A DNA stretch of 64,000 bases from the NCBI GenBank assembly GCA_001579985.1, contig LRSR01006750.1, positions 62,001-126,000 on the forward strand, read 5' to 3'. The number at the start of each line of letters is the position of its first letter. The stretch's first letter is position 1. Below the pieces are notes generated by a model. That model did not search any database. It saw nothing but the letters and a program-made list of their open reading frames with translations, and was not told the DNA's origin. The translations under genes and the position numbers were made by a program. The stretch comes from Hypsibius dujardini (Eukaryota; Tardigrada; Eutardigrada; Parachela; Hypsibiidae). This document shows positions 34,849 through 47,700 of the stretch, one piece after another.

Positions 34849-37660
34849 ATGTTGTACTTGAATAAGGACTCAATCAGCAGCATTAACGCGCAGACCACCA
34901 AAGACTGGCAGTCCTCTAAGCAAGTGAAGAAACGCTTTCGTCATCTGTGGCTCAACCCGGATCTCATTCCGCATGACGTAGTTTTTCGGGTCGGCCTTGA
35001 AGGCCAGGATGTCGCTGCGTTCCGAGCCCATCGGTAAGAGACAACTTGAACTATTAAGCAGATCGTTTGACACGCATCTTTTACCTCTCTAGTCTCGTAC
35101 TGGCAGCAGGCAGCTCTGTATTTTGGAATATTTTTTTCGGTGGCCAACTAGCATCGGAACCGGATGGTGATCGAGGATCGATTCCTATTGTAGATGTGGA
35201 ACCAGTCGCTTTTAAAGCTCTTCTGGGGTCGGTTAAATGATAGAGCACGGATGGCGCGAGACGTTTGGAGACAAACAATGGAAATCATTATTTGAATGAT
35301 GGCTTGCAGATATATTTATGCGGAGGAGACGTCGGACTGGGATGTGCCCCTCGCCATTGCCACCCTAATATGCGCGAAGAAGTACAAGGTCCGCAAACTG
35401 GCGCGGATCTGCCGGCACTTTGTCCAGCATCATATGTCACCCAAGAATGCCTGCCTGGTACTCGCACAGGTACGTAACTAATTTCGCCATAACTGCCGCG
35501 TAAAACGTGTCTTGGATCGACACGTATGGGGATGGCGCAATTATGGATAGCGCTATCTAATGTAGAACTTTGGTGTACGGGTTGGAATGCACGTATGGGC
35601 AGTTTGTATAGTCTTGAAATCATTTGCAGGCCCAGCTGAACAACGAATTCAATCTGGCTGCATCCGCAATGGCCATGATCTGCAGTCAGTTTCAAGCCGT
35701 AACGATGGAACAAGACTTCTTGAACGCAGGAGAAGAGCTTTTAATACAGATACTCAAACGGGACGACCTGTCTATGCGCGAGCAAGACTTATATCATGCA
35801 GCTAGAAGGTTAGACAATCAATGTCTTTTTTATTAAATCAACAGCGCTATTCCAAGGTTTAAACGTTTCATAGCAGATAAGTAAAGTCAGAGAGACAGGA
35901 AAGCAGAAAGATAAAAAGACAGACAGACAAACAGACAGACAGAGAGAGATATTTAGAGATAAACAATTAGATAATAGTTTTGGCCGAGAATAACTTTGTT
36001 ATCGGAAATAGATGGGCACTTTATTCCAACAACGAAGAAGTCTCTGAAGACAGTCATTTCCGTCCCAAACTTAGCCGCCTCGTGCCGCACATCCGGTTAC
36101 CTCTTCTCACGCCTGCGCAGCTGTGTGACGGGCCAAAAAAGGTTCTCCAGTGATAAAATCACACCGGTTGTGCTCAAGAATAACGTATTTTATTTTTAGG
36201 ACCTCGTGATAACCAACGACCAACACAGTCAGCTTTGCGAATACTTCTTCGCCACCAGGAAGCCCATCGTTCCCTTCACTGCCACACCCCGCGAACCCCG
36301 CACCCGCTCCTTTTATGTCGCCATTCCTGTTTTCATCACATTGGAAGAATTCAACTACCGCGAAAAGTGCGCCGGTATCCGCGGCACACCCGCCCGAGAC
36401 CCCCGCACCAAGAACCGAAACACCGTACTCGGTGAACTGGTCATTGAGGCGCGGAAAGATCTCTTTCCACATGCTTGTGAGCTGTTCTTGACCCTCATTA
36501 AGAGTCCAAACAATTTTCATTTGCTGTACGGTCCGACCCGGCTCTCCAGGTAAGGGTTTACAGAAAACAGCATGGCGACTAATTGCAATTTCAATTTCTT
36601 ATTGAATACGTGGGCATTGCTGAAAACTTTTACTTGTCAAATTAGTTTTTAAGATCGGCACTCTTTTACGGTTTCGAAGAGAGTAAAGGCACACAAATTT
36701 CTTATTAAAAGCTGATTTCGGGCTTCTTCTTGCAGAACAAAACACAATTGTCGCCTTCATGTTAAAACATTTTGCCCCATCTTGAATTTTATTCGCACAT
36801 TTTTCACTTCGAATGCTATGAGGATTATTCGAGTCGCTCTTTGTTAAATTCCTGTTTTTTGAGTTTTTAGTGCTTAGCGTTAGATTCCATTATCTTTATT
36901 TTTTTATATGGTGTTTTAATAAAATTATGATACACTAAATTGAGGCTATGTAGAATTAATTAATATTTGCAGTTTTTCACACTATCAAACCCAAAATAAT
37001 GTAAAAACTAAATTAATTCTATGACATGTTTTCCCAATAATTTCTAACGCTTTATTTCAATAAAACTGAAAACGATTTTAAGCGGAATCTCTCGTTTTAA
37101 TTAAAATAACAAACTTAAAAGGATGCTATTGTGTTTGTCAATGGTTAAAAGGAAAATTATTGTAATTTCAGAATTTTCAATGAAATCATGCATTGATCAT
37201 GGTTTATTTTGATGATTTGATCTTCTGATGCAATTGCAATACCTTCAGGTCCCTTCTGGACGAGGATGACTTCGACGAGGAGTACGAGCACGACAAATTG
37301 ATGAAGAGCTCCGCTGCTCCAATCGCCGAATCCGCGGCGGAAAAGCCGACCGAGAACATCCTCGATTGGTGTCCTGGGGCAATATCTTTCTACTCAAATC
37401 CAGAGACAGACTTTGTGGCCAAGCGTAATTTAGAGATTTACTATCCGTTCAACACGGCCACCAATGGTAATAAGAAGCCGCGGAAGGGGGTGATTTTTGG
37501 GAAGTTGGTTAGCGGGCTGGAGTGCCTGATGGCAATGGATCGGATAAGACTGGGCTTGAAGGATTGTGGCGAGCTAGGCGATTCCCCAGAATTTGTGGAG
37601 CGGCACACACGGTTCGGCTTAGGGGAGCCAAAAATGGTGGACTGTCCAGATGATGTGTGA
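34849..37660 (+). CDS. BTB-BACK protein with a C-terminal degenerate cyclophilin domain
   Basis: Seven exons (34849-35033, 35093-35227, 35310-35469, 35630-35808, 36012-36141, 36200-36549, 37249-37660) join in one frame to a TGA, giving 516 residues. Residues 20-150 form a BTB domain like BTBD1/2/3/6 (DWQSSKQ, HDVVFRVG, RLVLAAGSSVFWNIFFGG, DVEPVAFKALL, AKKYKVRKLARIC). The BACK region follows (SPKNACLVLAQ, AARRWALYS, PHIRLPLLTPAQLCDGP, FFATRKPIVPF). Where relatives carry a PHR domain, this protein instead has cyclophilin landmarks: LGELVIEARKDLFPHACELF near 341, PGAISFYSNPETD near 412, GVIFGKLVSG near 460 and DCGEL near 484. The catalytic FHRIIPGFMxQGGD segment is missing, so isomerase activity is unlikely. 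BTB-BACK proteins typically bridge Cullin-3 to substrates. The pseudo-cyclophilin may be the substrate-binding end (inference). Five introns are 58-203 bp and one is 699 bp. Confidence 0.88.
35905..35945 (-). repeat. (GACA)n microsatellite in a BTB-gene intron
   Basis: GACAGACAGACAAACAGACA-type run in intron 4. Confidence 0.9.
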
Positions 37661-38084
37661 TATCTATATTTATATGTGTACTGTAGTGAAAGCGCATGGT
37701 CCTTTTGCCCTAATAAATCTGAAGTGTGCCTATCTGCTTAAATATGGAACACATACTGTTGGGTCGTTGAATATTGAGTTCAAATGCAGTAAATTACATT
37801 GTAATTGTAAACTGTTAACATTTAATACCGGTGACAAGACCTGTAAACTAATTCGTTATCTCGCCCTCCCTTATTTACAGTCAGAACAGCCGAACTATGA
37901 GTGAAAAAAGAAACGCACATGGGCGTGACTCGGTCCTATGCATGTATTGAGACTCTGAAAACATGAAGCTTGCCGGTAGATCTTGTTCAAAATCTCGCCA
38001 AACAGAAATTGAAGTTCAGAAAGGTTTTCTCTTATTTTAGTTTTCTCCTTTTCTTGGCATATCTGACTGTTTATGCTATTGTTT

Positions 38085-38255
38085 TCGTCTGTGTCTGTGT
38101 TTGTGTTTGCCTCTGTATGTATCTGTGTCTGTGTCTGTGTCTGCGTCTGTGTCCGCATCTATGTCTATGTCTATATCTGTGTCTGTGTCTACGTCTGTGT
38201 TTGTATCTGTATTTATATCTGTGATTGTTTCTGTAAATGTATCTATAGCTGTGTC
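38085..38255 (+). repeat. (CTGTGT)n microsatellite
   Basis: About 28 imperfect hexamers (TCTGTG with TCTATG, TCTGCG and TTTATA variants) follow the BTB gene. The long frames it opens on both strands are artefacts of the six-base period. Confidence 0.92.
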
Positions 38256-38499
38256 TGAGTATAGTATGAGTACGTACATATGTAAATCGGTTTTATATGT
38301 AGAAAGTGTCCAAGGAAGCAATTTCTTCCGGAGTGAAAATCCGTTCAACAAGTAAACCGTTTTCAGAAACTAAGCCCAGATGGTTCATAATTTGAATTCC
38401 AGTGTTGAAAATCTGACAGCTCAGCGTTAAATTGCTCAGGAATGTGTCCAAAAAAATCAGTTAAGAAACAAAATAATTGTGGTTGGTTGCACCACGGCA

Positions 38500-38652
38500 A
38501 CCTGCCCAATCAATACGGCAATCATTAACCACTGTGATTGATCTGGCTTGTTTGTGAGAGTTTTATCATTGGTCAGACCACTGAATCTGATCATTAATTG
38601 ACTGTGAAAATTATTCAAGCACCGTATTGATCAATAAATTGGCAGGTTCTTA
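38500..38652. repeat. Imperfect foldback, about 150 bp
   Basis: The left end AACCTGCCCAATCAATACGG pairs with the right end (reverse complement AACCTGCCAATTTATTGATC, then AATACGG). Inner segments around CACTGTGATTGATCTG also pair partly. It could be an old MITE remnant. No target duplication was fixed. Confidence 0.5.
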
Positions 38653-39182
38653 TTAAGAATTCATGCCGTGGAGAAATTAAAAATGTCGACATTTTGCTCG
38701 GTCATTTCATAACTCCCGCGTTCAGATTCGGTAATTACAAATAGAGCAATATCTTATCTATCGGTTTCCACCAAAACCAATGCATGGGCTTACATTGTTA
38801 CATGCGCAGGTATCGGCGCCGTATCTGTGGATGCATGAAAACAACTTCCATTTCAAAAACTTCTCAAGATCGAAACAGAGAATTATGTAATTCTGGCGAA
38901 GTCAATCGTAGTTTCATTCAAAGCTAATGCTTTGTACTACCCAGCAAAGGATTTGTCACATAATAAAAACATGTCTATTGTTCTCATTGCCGGAATGATA
39001 ATGGTGTTTGTTCACGTATTCGAATCAGCTGTCATTGATGCACGCAATCATAGTGATGAGCCGCTTTGTATTTGGTATGGGGTTAAAACCGAACCGATTA
39101 AGTGAAGTAAGTGAGGGGAAGTACAATTCAATGCACAATCTCCTTCTACACCTTGAAAAAAAGTGGGTGCTCGATTTGTTAA

Positions 39183-39360
39183 AAAGCAATTTGTTACCAC
39201 AAGGCTGCTGGCTATACAAAAAGGTGCTTTGATTTGAGGCCGTAATAGTTGGCCACAAGATTACACTGCGCATTTGTGCAACATAGATTACACATGCGGT
39301 CTTGTACCAACTATTTTCGTCTCAAATTAAAGCAGCCTTGTGCTAACAAATTACATATTC
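39183..39360. repeat. Imperfect foldback, about 180 bp
   Basis: The left arm has TTTGTTACCACAAGGCTGC and TGCTTTGATTTGAGGCCG. The right arm carries their inverse (GCAGCCTTGTGCTAACAAA, TCTCAAATTAAAGCA). It forms one long hairpin with a loop near 39270-39290. Confidence 0.6.
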
Positions 39361-40379
39361 AAAAATTGAGCGTTCCAAATTTTCTGGCCGAAGGTGTATT
39401 TGTCCTTACGGAAAGACATTTATTAATAAATGTCAAAGTATTCTAATTTTGCGCGTTCGAGTAGTTCGCGAGTTCTTCGCACAACAGTAGTACTGATTCT
39501 AGCTATCTGTCATGCTGTAATTTATATGGCCTTTCCAAACCTGTGTAGGCAACGTCACCGGGTATTGACCGGTAGCCCTAATCAATAACTATTGAAAATA
39601 ACCACTGATGAACAATTAGTTCTCACTTTCAAATAACAGAAATGCAGTTCAAAATTTCAGCAACGGGAATTCCATCTGCCCAAAAATATTTTGTGAACAT
39701 GCAAACATTACAGACAAAAGACAGGCGTTTCATTAATCCAGTGTCTGCTCTTCCGACGGGTTATAGATGTGCTGCCATAATTTACTCTAAGCATAGTATA
39801 ATGCCATGTTGGACCACGCCAACAAGTCCTCATATCCAATCATCACAGCTATTTGACTTATTAATACCTTACTTATTTAGTAGCTTTATCTACCCTATTA
39901 ACCCTATTCTGCTGCCACAGCTAATTACTTATATGTAATTCTGATGTGTGTGCTATTTACTATCAATTCTATAGCTAACACTTCACTATATAAGCAGATG
40001 TCTTACTAGTTATAAAGTAGTTATACTTCTTCTTTCCTTTCTTCCAGTTTTCTTTACCTATTCCTACATTCAGTCTAATAAACTTGTTACCTACCAAAAT
40101 TCCTTTTGGTAGACTAACAGCCACTATTACCAAAGTTTGACGACTTCTGGTACAAGCCAATAAAAATGTTCGGTGGCTAGTTCCGGCACAAGGATAATGA
40201 AACAGATAGTGTTTAACTGCAAGGCTATAGATTCCATAGACTAAATGCCATGATTCATGAGCAAATGCATTCTTTTCACTACACCAATAGAATCTTAACC
40301 ATATATAACACGCGAGATGCAAACAAACTTCCTGAATGATCTCAGGAACTACAAGGCGGAATGCGGTGCAGCATCGGAG
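39361..40379. other. Spacer, nothing recognised
   Basis: AT-rich, with unremarkable short frames on both strands. No gene is supported. Confidence 0.4.
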
Positions 40380-40915
40380 CAAAAATTAACACCTCTGTTA
40401 CGCCAGCCGTGTAGAAACAGACACTATTGCCAGTAGAAAGTAATGGCCTCAATATCCGCCGTACAAGTGAACTAACTTGTTCCGCATTTTTGGCGTCGGC
40501 CCACTGGACGGAGGCCTTGAAACTCTTAATTGCCCCTCTCGCCCGCCAACTACGCCGACTTGGTGGCAGCATTAACGCTCAACTGGCAGACAACGACTAG
40601 CCAGGCCACTCCATTAGCGCCAAAGGTCTAGAAGAGCTGGGACTTACCCGTGGTAGAGTCCGGAGTACAGCAGCTAATGACGACGGCGGATGTGCGCGAC
40701 AAAGCCCGGCTACTCGCCTTACGGCGCCCTGTATCAAACAAGTGGTTGCTCTGTTTCTCTAATCTTAATGTTTCGACTCTGCTAGTAGATGATGCCCTTC
40801 AGCTTACGGTTGCCTTGTGTCTCGGAGCCAGTGTTTGCGAGCCACACACATGCCGATGTAGAGGACAAGTCAACCGAGACGGCCGTCATAGACTCAGCAG
40901 TAACAAGTAATTATT
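40380..40915 (+). mobile_element. LINE fragment, region before the RLE domain
   Basis: The plus strand reads DKARLLALRRPVSNKWLLCF, then STLLVDDALQLTVALCLGAS, then VCEPHTCRCRGQVNRDGRHR. This is the segment with the CxC...GxH zinc motif that precedes the endonuclease in the RLE family at 30.4 kb. It ends before the endonuclease. Upstream pieces of the same element are present at 40.4-40.6 kb in other frames. Inactive. Confidence 0.75.
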
Positions 40916-41764
40916 TTTACTCTTAATTTGCTAAATTAAAATTTAGTATGTAATATTTTTTATGCACGATAGCTACTTAGCAACAGTTTGTGTCGTAATG
41001 GATACATCAAACAACGCGTTTGAACGTAAACGTGAATTTAATTAAAATTGAATTGATCGTAGGATATTATAGATCATCCGCCGCAAGAATTTGCCTACAT
41101 AAAAGGTTATTATTGAAACGCTGAAGCGGTGTCTTTGATGAGCGGTGATGTGTTGCTTTCAAGAAGTAAGACCCTGGTTTTCCTTCCGGTAACTGTTATA
41201 TCATGAATAGTAACAACAATTCACTTTTAACCATTCAATTTACCACGGCCTCAAGTTAAATAACCGATTGCCAGTCTTGAATTTTTACGCAGATAAACAC
41301 CGAATCAACGCCAACCTTCGTTTCCCAATAGATCAGCAGCTCAGTTTTGACGTAATCCTTTGCGGAATAATTCAAACCACGTAGAGTCATCTCCCAACTT
41401 TCAACCTACTCCTTTGCAATAAGTGTAAATGATTTGGCTTGATACAAGAAGCCCGGTCGGTTCGGGGTCCGTGAAGATACACAAACCGTGATGAAAGGCT
41501 GAACACGTCCCGTAAGGCAATTGTGTTTTTGTACGCGTATGGACACGTATATCTGGACGTGACATTGTGCAAAATGCTCCCGATTAGGATAGTAGTTTAA
41601 CAACTAATCATACGGATTAGTGTCAAAGAAGTAATCCAGCACCTCGAATATCATCGTAAACCGATGGAACTAGTAGTGTTTCACTGAAAGGGAAACTTCC
41701 ATCACAATATCTACTAATTGACACGCACGATTCAATTCGTTGGACACCAAATCACCTTCATCAC
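40916..41764. other. Spacer left of the LTR element
   Basis: No gene was recognised. The right part should include the 3' UTR of the minus-strand host gene whose stop is at 41765-41767. Confidence 0.35.
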
Positions 41765-44700
41765 TTAAGAATTTAATGTGAGTTGGGAAAAAAATGAATC
41801 ATTCTGTCGCGGGCACTGACGCCGCACACACATATCTGCCTTCATTCAGGCATCGCTCTCTAAACAGCCTGCACTGACCACCGGAAGTGGAGATGCTCTT
41901 CCGCGTCACCGGCGCAGTATCATCTACAATACGACTGCTATGGTCAAGATACGCCCTATTTTAGTCTAGTTAACTATTTCGTACTCATATGTGTGGATGT
42001 TCCCTTGTACTTATTGGTTGTTTGTAGCTGAACCCCCACTGGTCAGTCTGGTTCTCTTCCTATTTGCATGTACTACATGTATACTTCGCTTTCTCGTGTT
42101 ATGCGACTATATAAGGTCGCTGCTGCTAAGTTTTATACACATTATAGCAGACAGTAGGAACCATTTAGATATAGTACAGTGTAGTAACAGTACAGTATCA
42201 GTATGCAAGTTCTTAGTTTTCCCATCTTTTCTTGAGTCCCTGTCCACGTCCGATGAATGCTATTCCATCAACCGCTACACATACAACCGCAATTACGCGC
42301 AGGCGTAACATTTGGAAGTCGTACTCCTCGAACAAAACCGGGTTAACGAGACCGATAAAAGTGGGGGAACGGCGAGCAAGAGCGGAACCGGGCAACGGAG
42401 GATTGGAAGACCCCAACATGGCCAACCAAGGTAGATGAAATTTTGTCTTTGAGATATTTAAATTGAAGCAGATTTTTGAAGTTTGTAATATCATGGACGA
42501 TTGATATCACTGTACTAGTTAATACTGTTTGCTTTTAATTTGTAGTTAGAAGAACTGAACATGTTATATAGTAATGTTAATTGATGATGGGTACTAGTAA
42601 ATTTATATTTTGGTCAAAATTTGACTTTCTTTTATTTCGATCTATTCGGAGCTCATATACAGTTAGGTCGAATGCTACTGTGATGTAAAAAAAAATTTAC
42701 ACAAGGATTAGTTTAAGTACTGCAATCCTGGCTGCGTCCGAAAGCGGTATTCCGACCAGGAGAAATAACGATTTGAGCGATATCTCGCTCCATGATTTAG
42801 TCAGGCAGAAGGAAAAGGAAGCCGCTGCTAAGAAGAGAGCTGAGAGGGCGGTAAAGAAAGCCGTCGCAACACAGGTAGAGTCAGACATTGAGGTTGCGCA
42901 GCTAATCGAAGCGGGGGAAGAGGAGGAGGATCCAACCAATAATTCGGAAATCGCTTTAGAAGAGGGTGGGGCTGGCATAGAACAAGAAATTGAGGGCGGA
43001 ATGGCCGTGATTGATGCGCAGGCGTTGGGTGTCTTACTACAAGGGTTACAAGCCACACAAAATAAGAATGTTCGCGCGGGTGATCTGCCTGTCTTCGGTG
43101 GCCAACCGCATGAAGATGCAGCAGAGTTTTTTCGTAAATATGAGGCTTGTGCAGTAGCTCGAGGGTGGGATGACCAGGACAAAGTACAAAATATTGGGAT
43201 GGCTTTTCAGAAAAGCCCCTTGATGTGGCTTGAAGCTAACCCCAATCGACCCTGGAACGACCTAAAAGCCGAATGTTTGAAAGTATTCGGAAAATCGAGA
43301 ATAGATTACGATTTGGCTGGTGAGACGGGCCGCATGCTTATACAGGAAGACCCGATGTCGTACGTGTATCATCAAATGGCGTTTATAAATTCTACCAACC
43401 CAAACGCTACGGAGGCAGATAGAGTAACCCGACTGTTTGATGGTTTACCATCTAGTTTGAAGGGTAATTTTATAGAACACATGCCCCAAAGTGTGGACGT
43501 TTTTATGGAAAAGCTTAAAAATATCCAACGTAAAAGGGCATATCATCAGAAAGCGATGTTTGATGGGCCATTAAATATAAACAGCTGGCCGGAGTCTCAT
43601 GGGCATCCCTCCATTAGTGGTGGTCTGCAAAATATGTTTGGGAGGGTTAATGCGGCTGCTTATCCTCAGCAGGCCTTAATGACCACTATGGCGGCAGTCA
43701 ATCCGAGACAGGGATCGTTGACTGGCCACATGGCCGGGGGTCTGGGTTTTAGCGCGGCTCAATTGCTAGCCAATTTATCTGGATTGTCCGGGCAAACAAA
43801 TCAAGCTTTAGACTTGACAATTAAGCCAGAGCTCTTGACGGCATATACAAACATACCGCACACACAGACCAGTTTGACCGATCAAGTGACCCAGATAGTG
43901 AAAGAGGCAAATCAAGAGACAGAAATTCAACAGCTGAAAGAAAAGATACAGCAAATAACCAAGCGACAGGAACAGATGTCTCTACCAGTCCGAAATAATC
44001 AACAGAGCCAGAATATTAAACAGAACTTAAATAGAGACGTCGCACCAGATGGCCGCCCCATATGCCGCCGGTGTTTTCAACCGGGTCATATCGCGCGCTT
44101 CTGTAGGTCAGGGCAACAAGTTAATTATCAATCCAGCCAAAACCAGAATAGGGATCTACGCCGCAACGCCCCCTTTAATCAATCAATTGTGACTCGAGAA
44201 AGATTTGCCACCAATGGTCCGCCACTGGACCGATTCCAAAGATCGCTACCATATCAAGGGCAAGCAACAGTACCGTATGTTACAACTGCACCAGCGGCCC
44301 CGCCACAGTTGTCTCTTCCGTCAATACCGCAGTACTATGTAACGCCCCCCGCACCGTCCAACGGACACATGCAGTACGTGACCCCTAGCTACGTGCAGAT
44401 AGCGAATGGAGAGCCAAGCTACACACAAGCACCGTTTATCCAAAATAATGTCGGCGCTAGAGTAGCGGAAAACTAGTGCCCGGAACTTTCATAGGATGGG
44501 TAAGTTCGTCAGGGGACAAGAAGCCCATCGAGGGATCAGCAAACAAAGTTGGTGCAGTGACAGTTGAAGTTAAGGTAGACGGTCATGAAGCCGTATGCGT
44601 ACTAGATAGCGGTAGTGCAATTTCACTTATCTCTAGCAGGTTTGTAAAAAAACACAATATTAAAAAAAGAGAATGGAACGGGCCATTAGTAACGGTATGC

Positions 44701-47700
44701 TCTGGTGACATTTTAAAGGTCATTGATGCATGCAAGGTATGCGTGGAAGTACTAGGATTAAATCAATGTGGAGATTGTGGGATTATGGAAAATTTTCCGT
44801 ACGATATTTTGTTAGGGGTTGATTTCCTAAATAAAACACCTTTGTTGATGGATTTCAGAAATTCTGTTCTACTACGAGTAGATGACGTTACCAAAGAAGT
44901 ATTTAGCATGAGGTTATCTTCTTCTCCCAGAGTCATTGCATGTGGTAATAATGAGATTGCATATCAGGAAAAGCCATCATCGTTGCCGAGGTTAAAGAGA
45001 ATGCAGGAGTTTGAGTGGACGGATAAAGCTGGGATTGAGAAAGAGAAGTTTGAGGAGGGGTTTAAGCGTCAGACCGAGGTGAAGACTGCACAGGATAGGC
45101 TGGAGAATAAGAAGACATTAGTACAGTACTGCAGATTTTGCGGAGAGCAGGTAGTGGGTGTATGTCCTAAAGGAACAGTAATTGGTGGGGAATGTGTGTT
45201 AAAACACGCTTGTGAGGAGAAAGGGAAGACGTGTGCAAGAGAGCAGCGCGATGCAGAGGGGCTTATTAATGAGGATATCATTAGAGAGGGCGAGTTATTT
45301 GCTTTGTTTACGGAGGGAAAAATGGATGGCGATAATGGGTGCTCAGTTACACCAAACGATGTGGCTATTAAAGAGCAATTATGTAGAAGTGATTACCGTA
45401 TGGGTACACATATAGATTTTTCAGATTTGGAGCAGGAAGACGAGGTGAATGAGAGAGATGAGGTCTGGTTCCCATCTGCAAAGTCTTTGGAAAAAGCCTG
45501 GCCGTACGAAGTGGTTGACGATACAGTGTGGGACAACTTAGTAGTTGGTGGAACGGAATGTCAAAAGCAAAGGTTGTTTGATGTTTTAAGACAGACGCCA
45601 GAGGTTTTCCCTACGCGGGCAGGTAGGCTAGGGAAATGCACTATCGCACAACATTTTATTGAAACAGGAGACGCAAAACCTGTGCGGCAGCCTTTGCGCC
45701 GTTTCAGCCCGTGGAAGGAAGCAGAAATAAATAAGCAAGTAAATGAGATGCTTGAGCTAGATGTAATTGAACCCTGTCAAAGTGAATGGGCGAGTAATGC
45801 TGTAGTAGTGCCTAAAAAGGATGGATTTCGGGTAGCAACAGATTATCGCAATTTAAATTTATTAACAAAAAAAGACGCTTATCCTATGCCTAATGTCAGT
45901 AGTTTGTTCGATTCACTGCATGGGTCTGCTGTATACACTAGTTTAGATCTGTTTTCCGGATATAATAATATCGAGGTAGCCGAACAAGACAGAGACAAAA
46001 CAGCGTTCATTGTGCCTGGTGTACCCGGTGGGCAATTTCGTTATAAGCGAATGCCGTTCGGATTATGTAATGCGGGTGCAACTTTTGCACGAGTCATAGA
46101 TACAATCTTTAATGACATAAAGATGAAGTACGTTTTACCTTATATTGATGATTTTACGGTATTCTCTCCTGATTTTGAGACACATTTAATTCACGTAGCA
46201 GAGGTCTTCCGAAGGTTAAAAGAGGCGGGGTTAAAAATTAAGTGCTCAAAGTGTACATTCGTTCAGACGAAAGTCAAATTTTTGGGGCACCAAATTTCCG
46301 CCGCAGGATTGGAACCCGATGAGGGGAAAATAGAAGCCATAGCCAAAATGCCACGCCCAAAATGTCTTAAGGCGGTCCGATCGTTTTTGGGGCTTGGAAG
46401 TTACTATAGAAGGTTTGTCAAAGATTTTGCTACTATTTCCGCCCCACTGGTAGATCTGACCAAAAAAGATGTGTTTTTTGCATGGAGCGAGCAGCGTGAG
46501 GCTGCGTTCCAAGAGATAAAACGGTGCTTGATTAATTATCCCATCACGAGACACTTTGACCCATCAAAGTCGGTCGAAATTTGGACGGACTGTAGTAAGG
46601 TAGGATGTAGTGCCATTCTAATGCAGAGGATCGGCGAGAGCGATCATCCAGTAGCCTATGCGAGCAAAGCTCTAAATAAGCATCAGCAAAATTACAGTGC
46701 CACCTCTTTAGAATTATGGGCTGTAGTTTACGGAATTGAGAAATATTCAATATACATATGTACTAGTATTCCATTTGTGGTGGTCACGGATCATAGTGCT
46801 ATAGTACCCTTGTTGAAGACAAAAGATCCCGTGGGGAGACTAGCTAGGTGGATATACCGAATTGCTCCATATAATTTTACGGTTAAATACAGGCCCGGAA
46901 AAGATAACCTTCTAGCAGATGTATTAAGCCGCTATCCCATAGATGAGACGAAGAGGTCACCGCCAGACGGCAATGGAGTCCCGCTATATTTTTTACCAAA
47001 AGTGGACATGCCAACCCTACAACGACAGGATGCATTAGCTAATCCAATTATTGAGGCGCTGGAAAACGTTGAAAATGTAGATCATAAGCATCGTGCCTTA
47101 TACTATACAATAAAAAATAATATATTGTATAGAAAGGTAGAAAGAGATGGGCGACCATACTTGCTACTGTACATACCAAAGCAAATTGAAAAAGAGCTGC
47201 TAGAGGAGGCTCACGATTCGATTTTGAGCGGTCATTTGGGTATTTCAAATACATTCGAGCGTATTCGTACTAGGTACTATTTCCCTGGGTGTTTAGAAAA
47301 AGTAGCGCGCTTTGTCGCGTCGTGCGAGAGTTGTCAACACCGTACGGGCGGACCATTCAAAAAAGGGGGGTATTTGCAGCCGCTCCACGTATCAGGTATA
47401 ATGAAGCGTGTGCATTTAGATTTTTTAGGTCCTTTTCCAGTCAGTTCAAAAAGGTGCCAGTATGTAATTCTGGCTATATGTCCATTCTCAAAATACATAA
47501 TGGCTAGGGCGGTACCAAATGCCACCGCAATTGCAGCTGCTCATTTTTTAGTTGAAAAGGTTATACTCGTACATGGGTGTATGTCCGAAATTTTGACAGA
47601 TAGAGGAATGCACTTCAGAGGATCTATGATGCAGCAAATTTTAAAGCTGCTTAATATCAAGCATTTGCTCACGACCAGTTACCACGCCCAATGTGACGGG

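Noticed and set aside
38073-38355. Long open frames on both strands over 38.07-38.36 kb
   Set aside because: They are produced by the six-base period of the CTGTGT microsatellite, and the translated text is pure repeat.
41991-42308. A 105-codon frame repeated exactly at 53829-54146
   Set aside because: It lies entirely inside the LTRs, which explains the identical duplicate. No evidence that it is translated.
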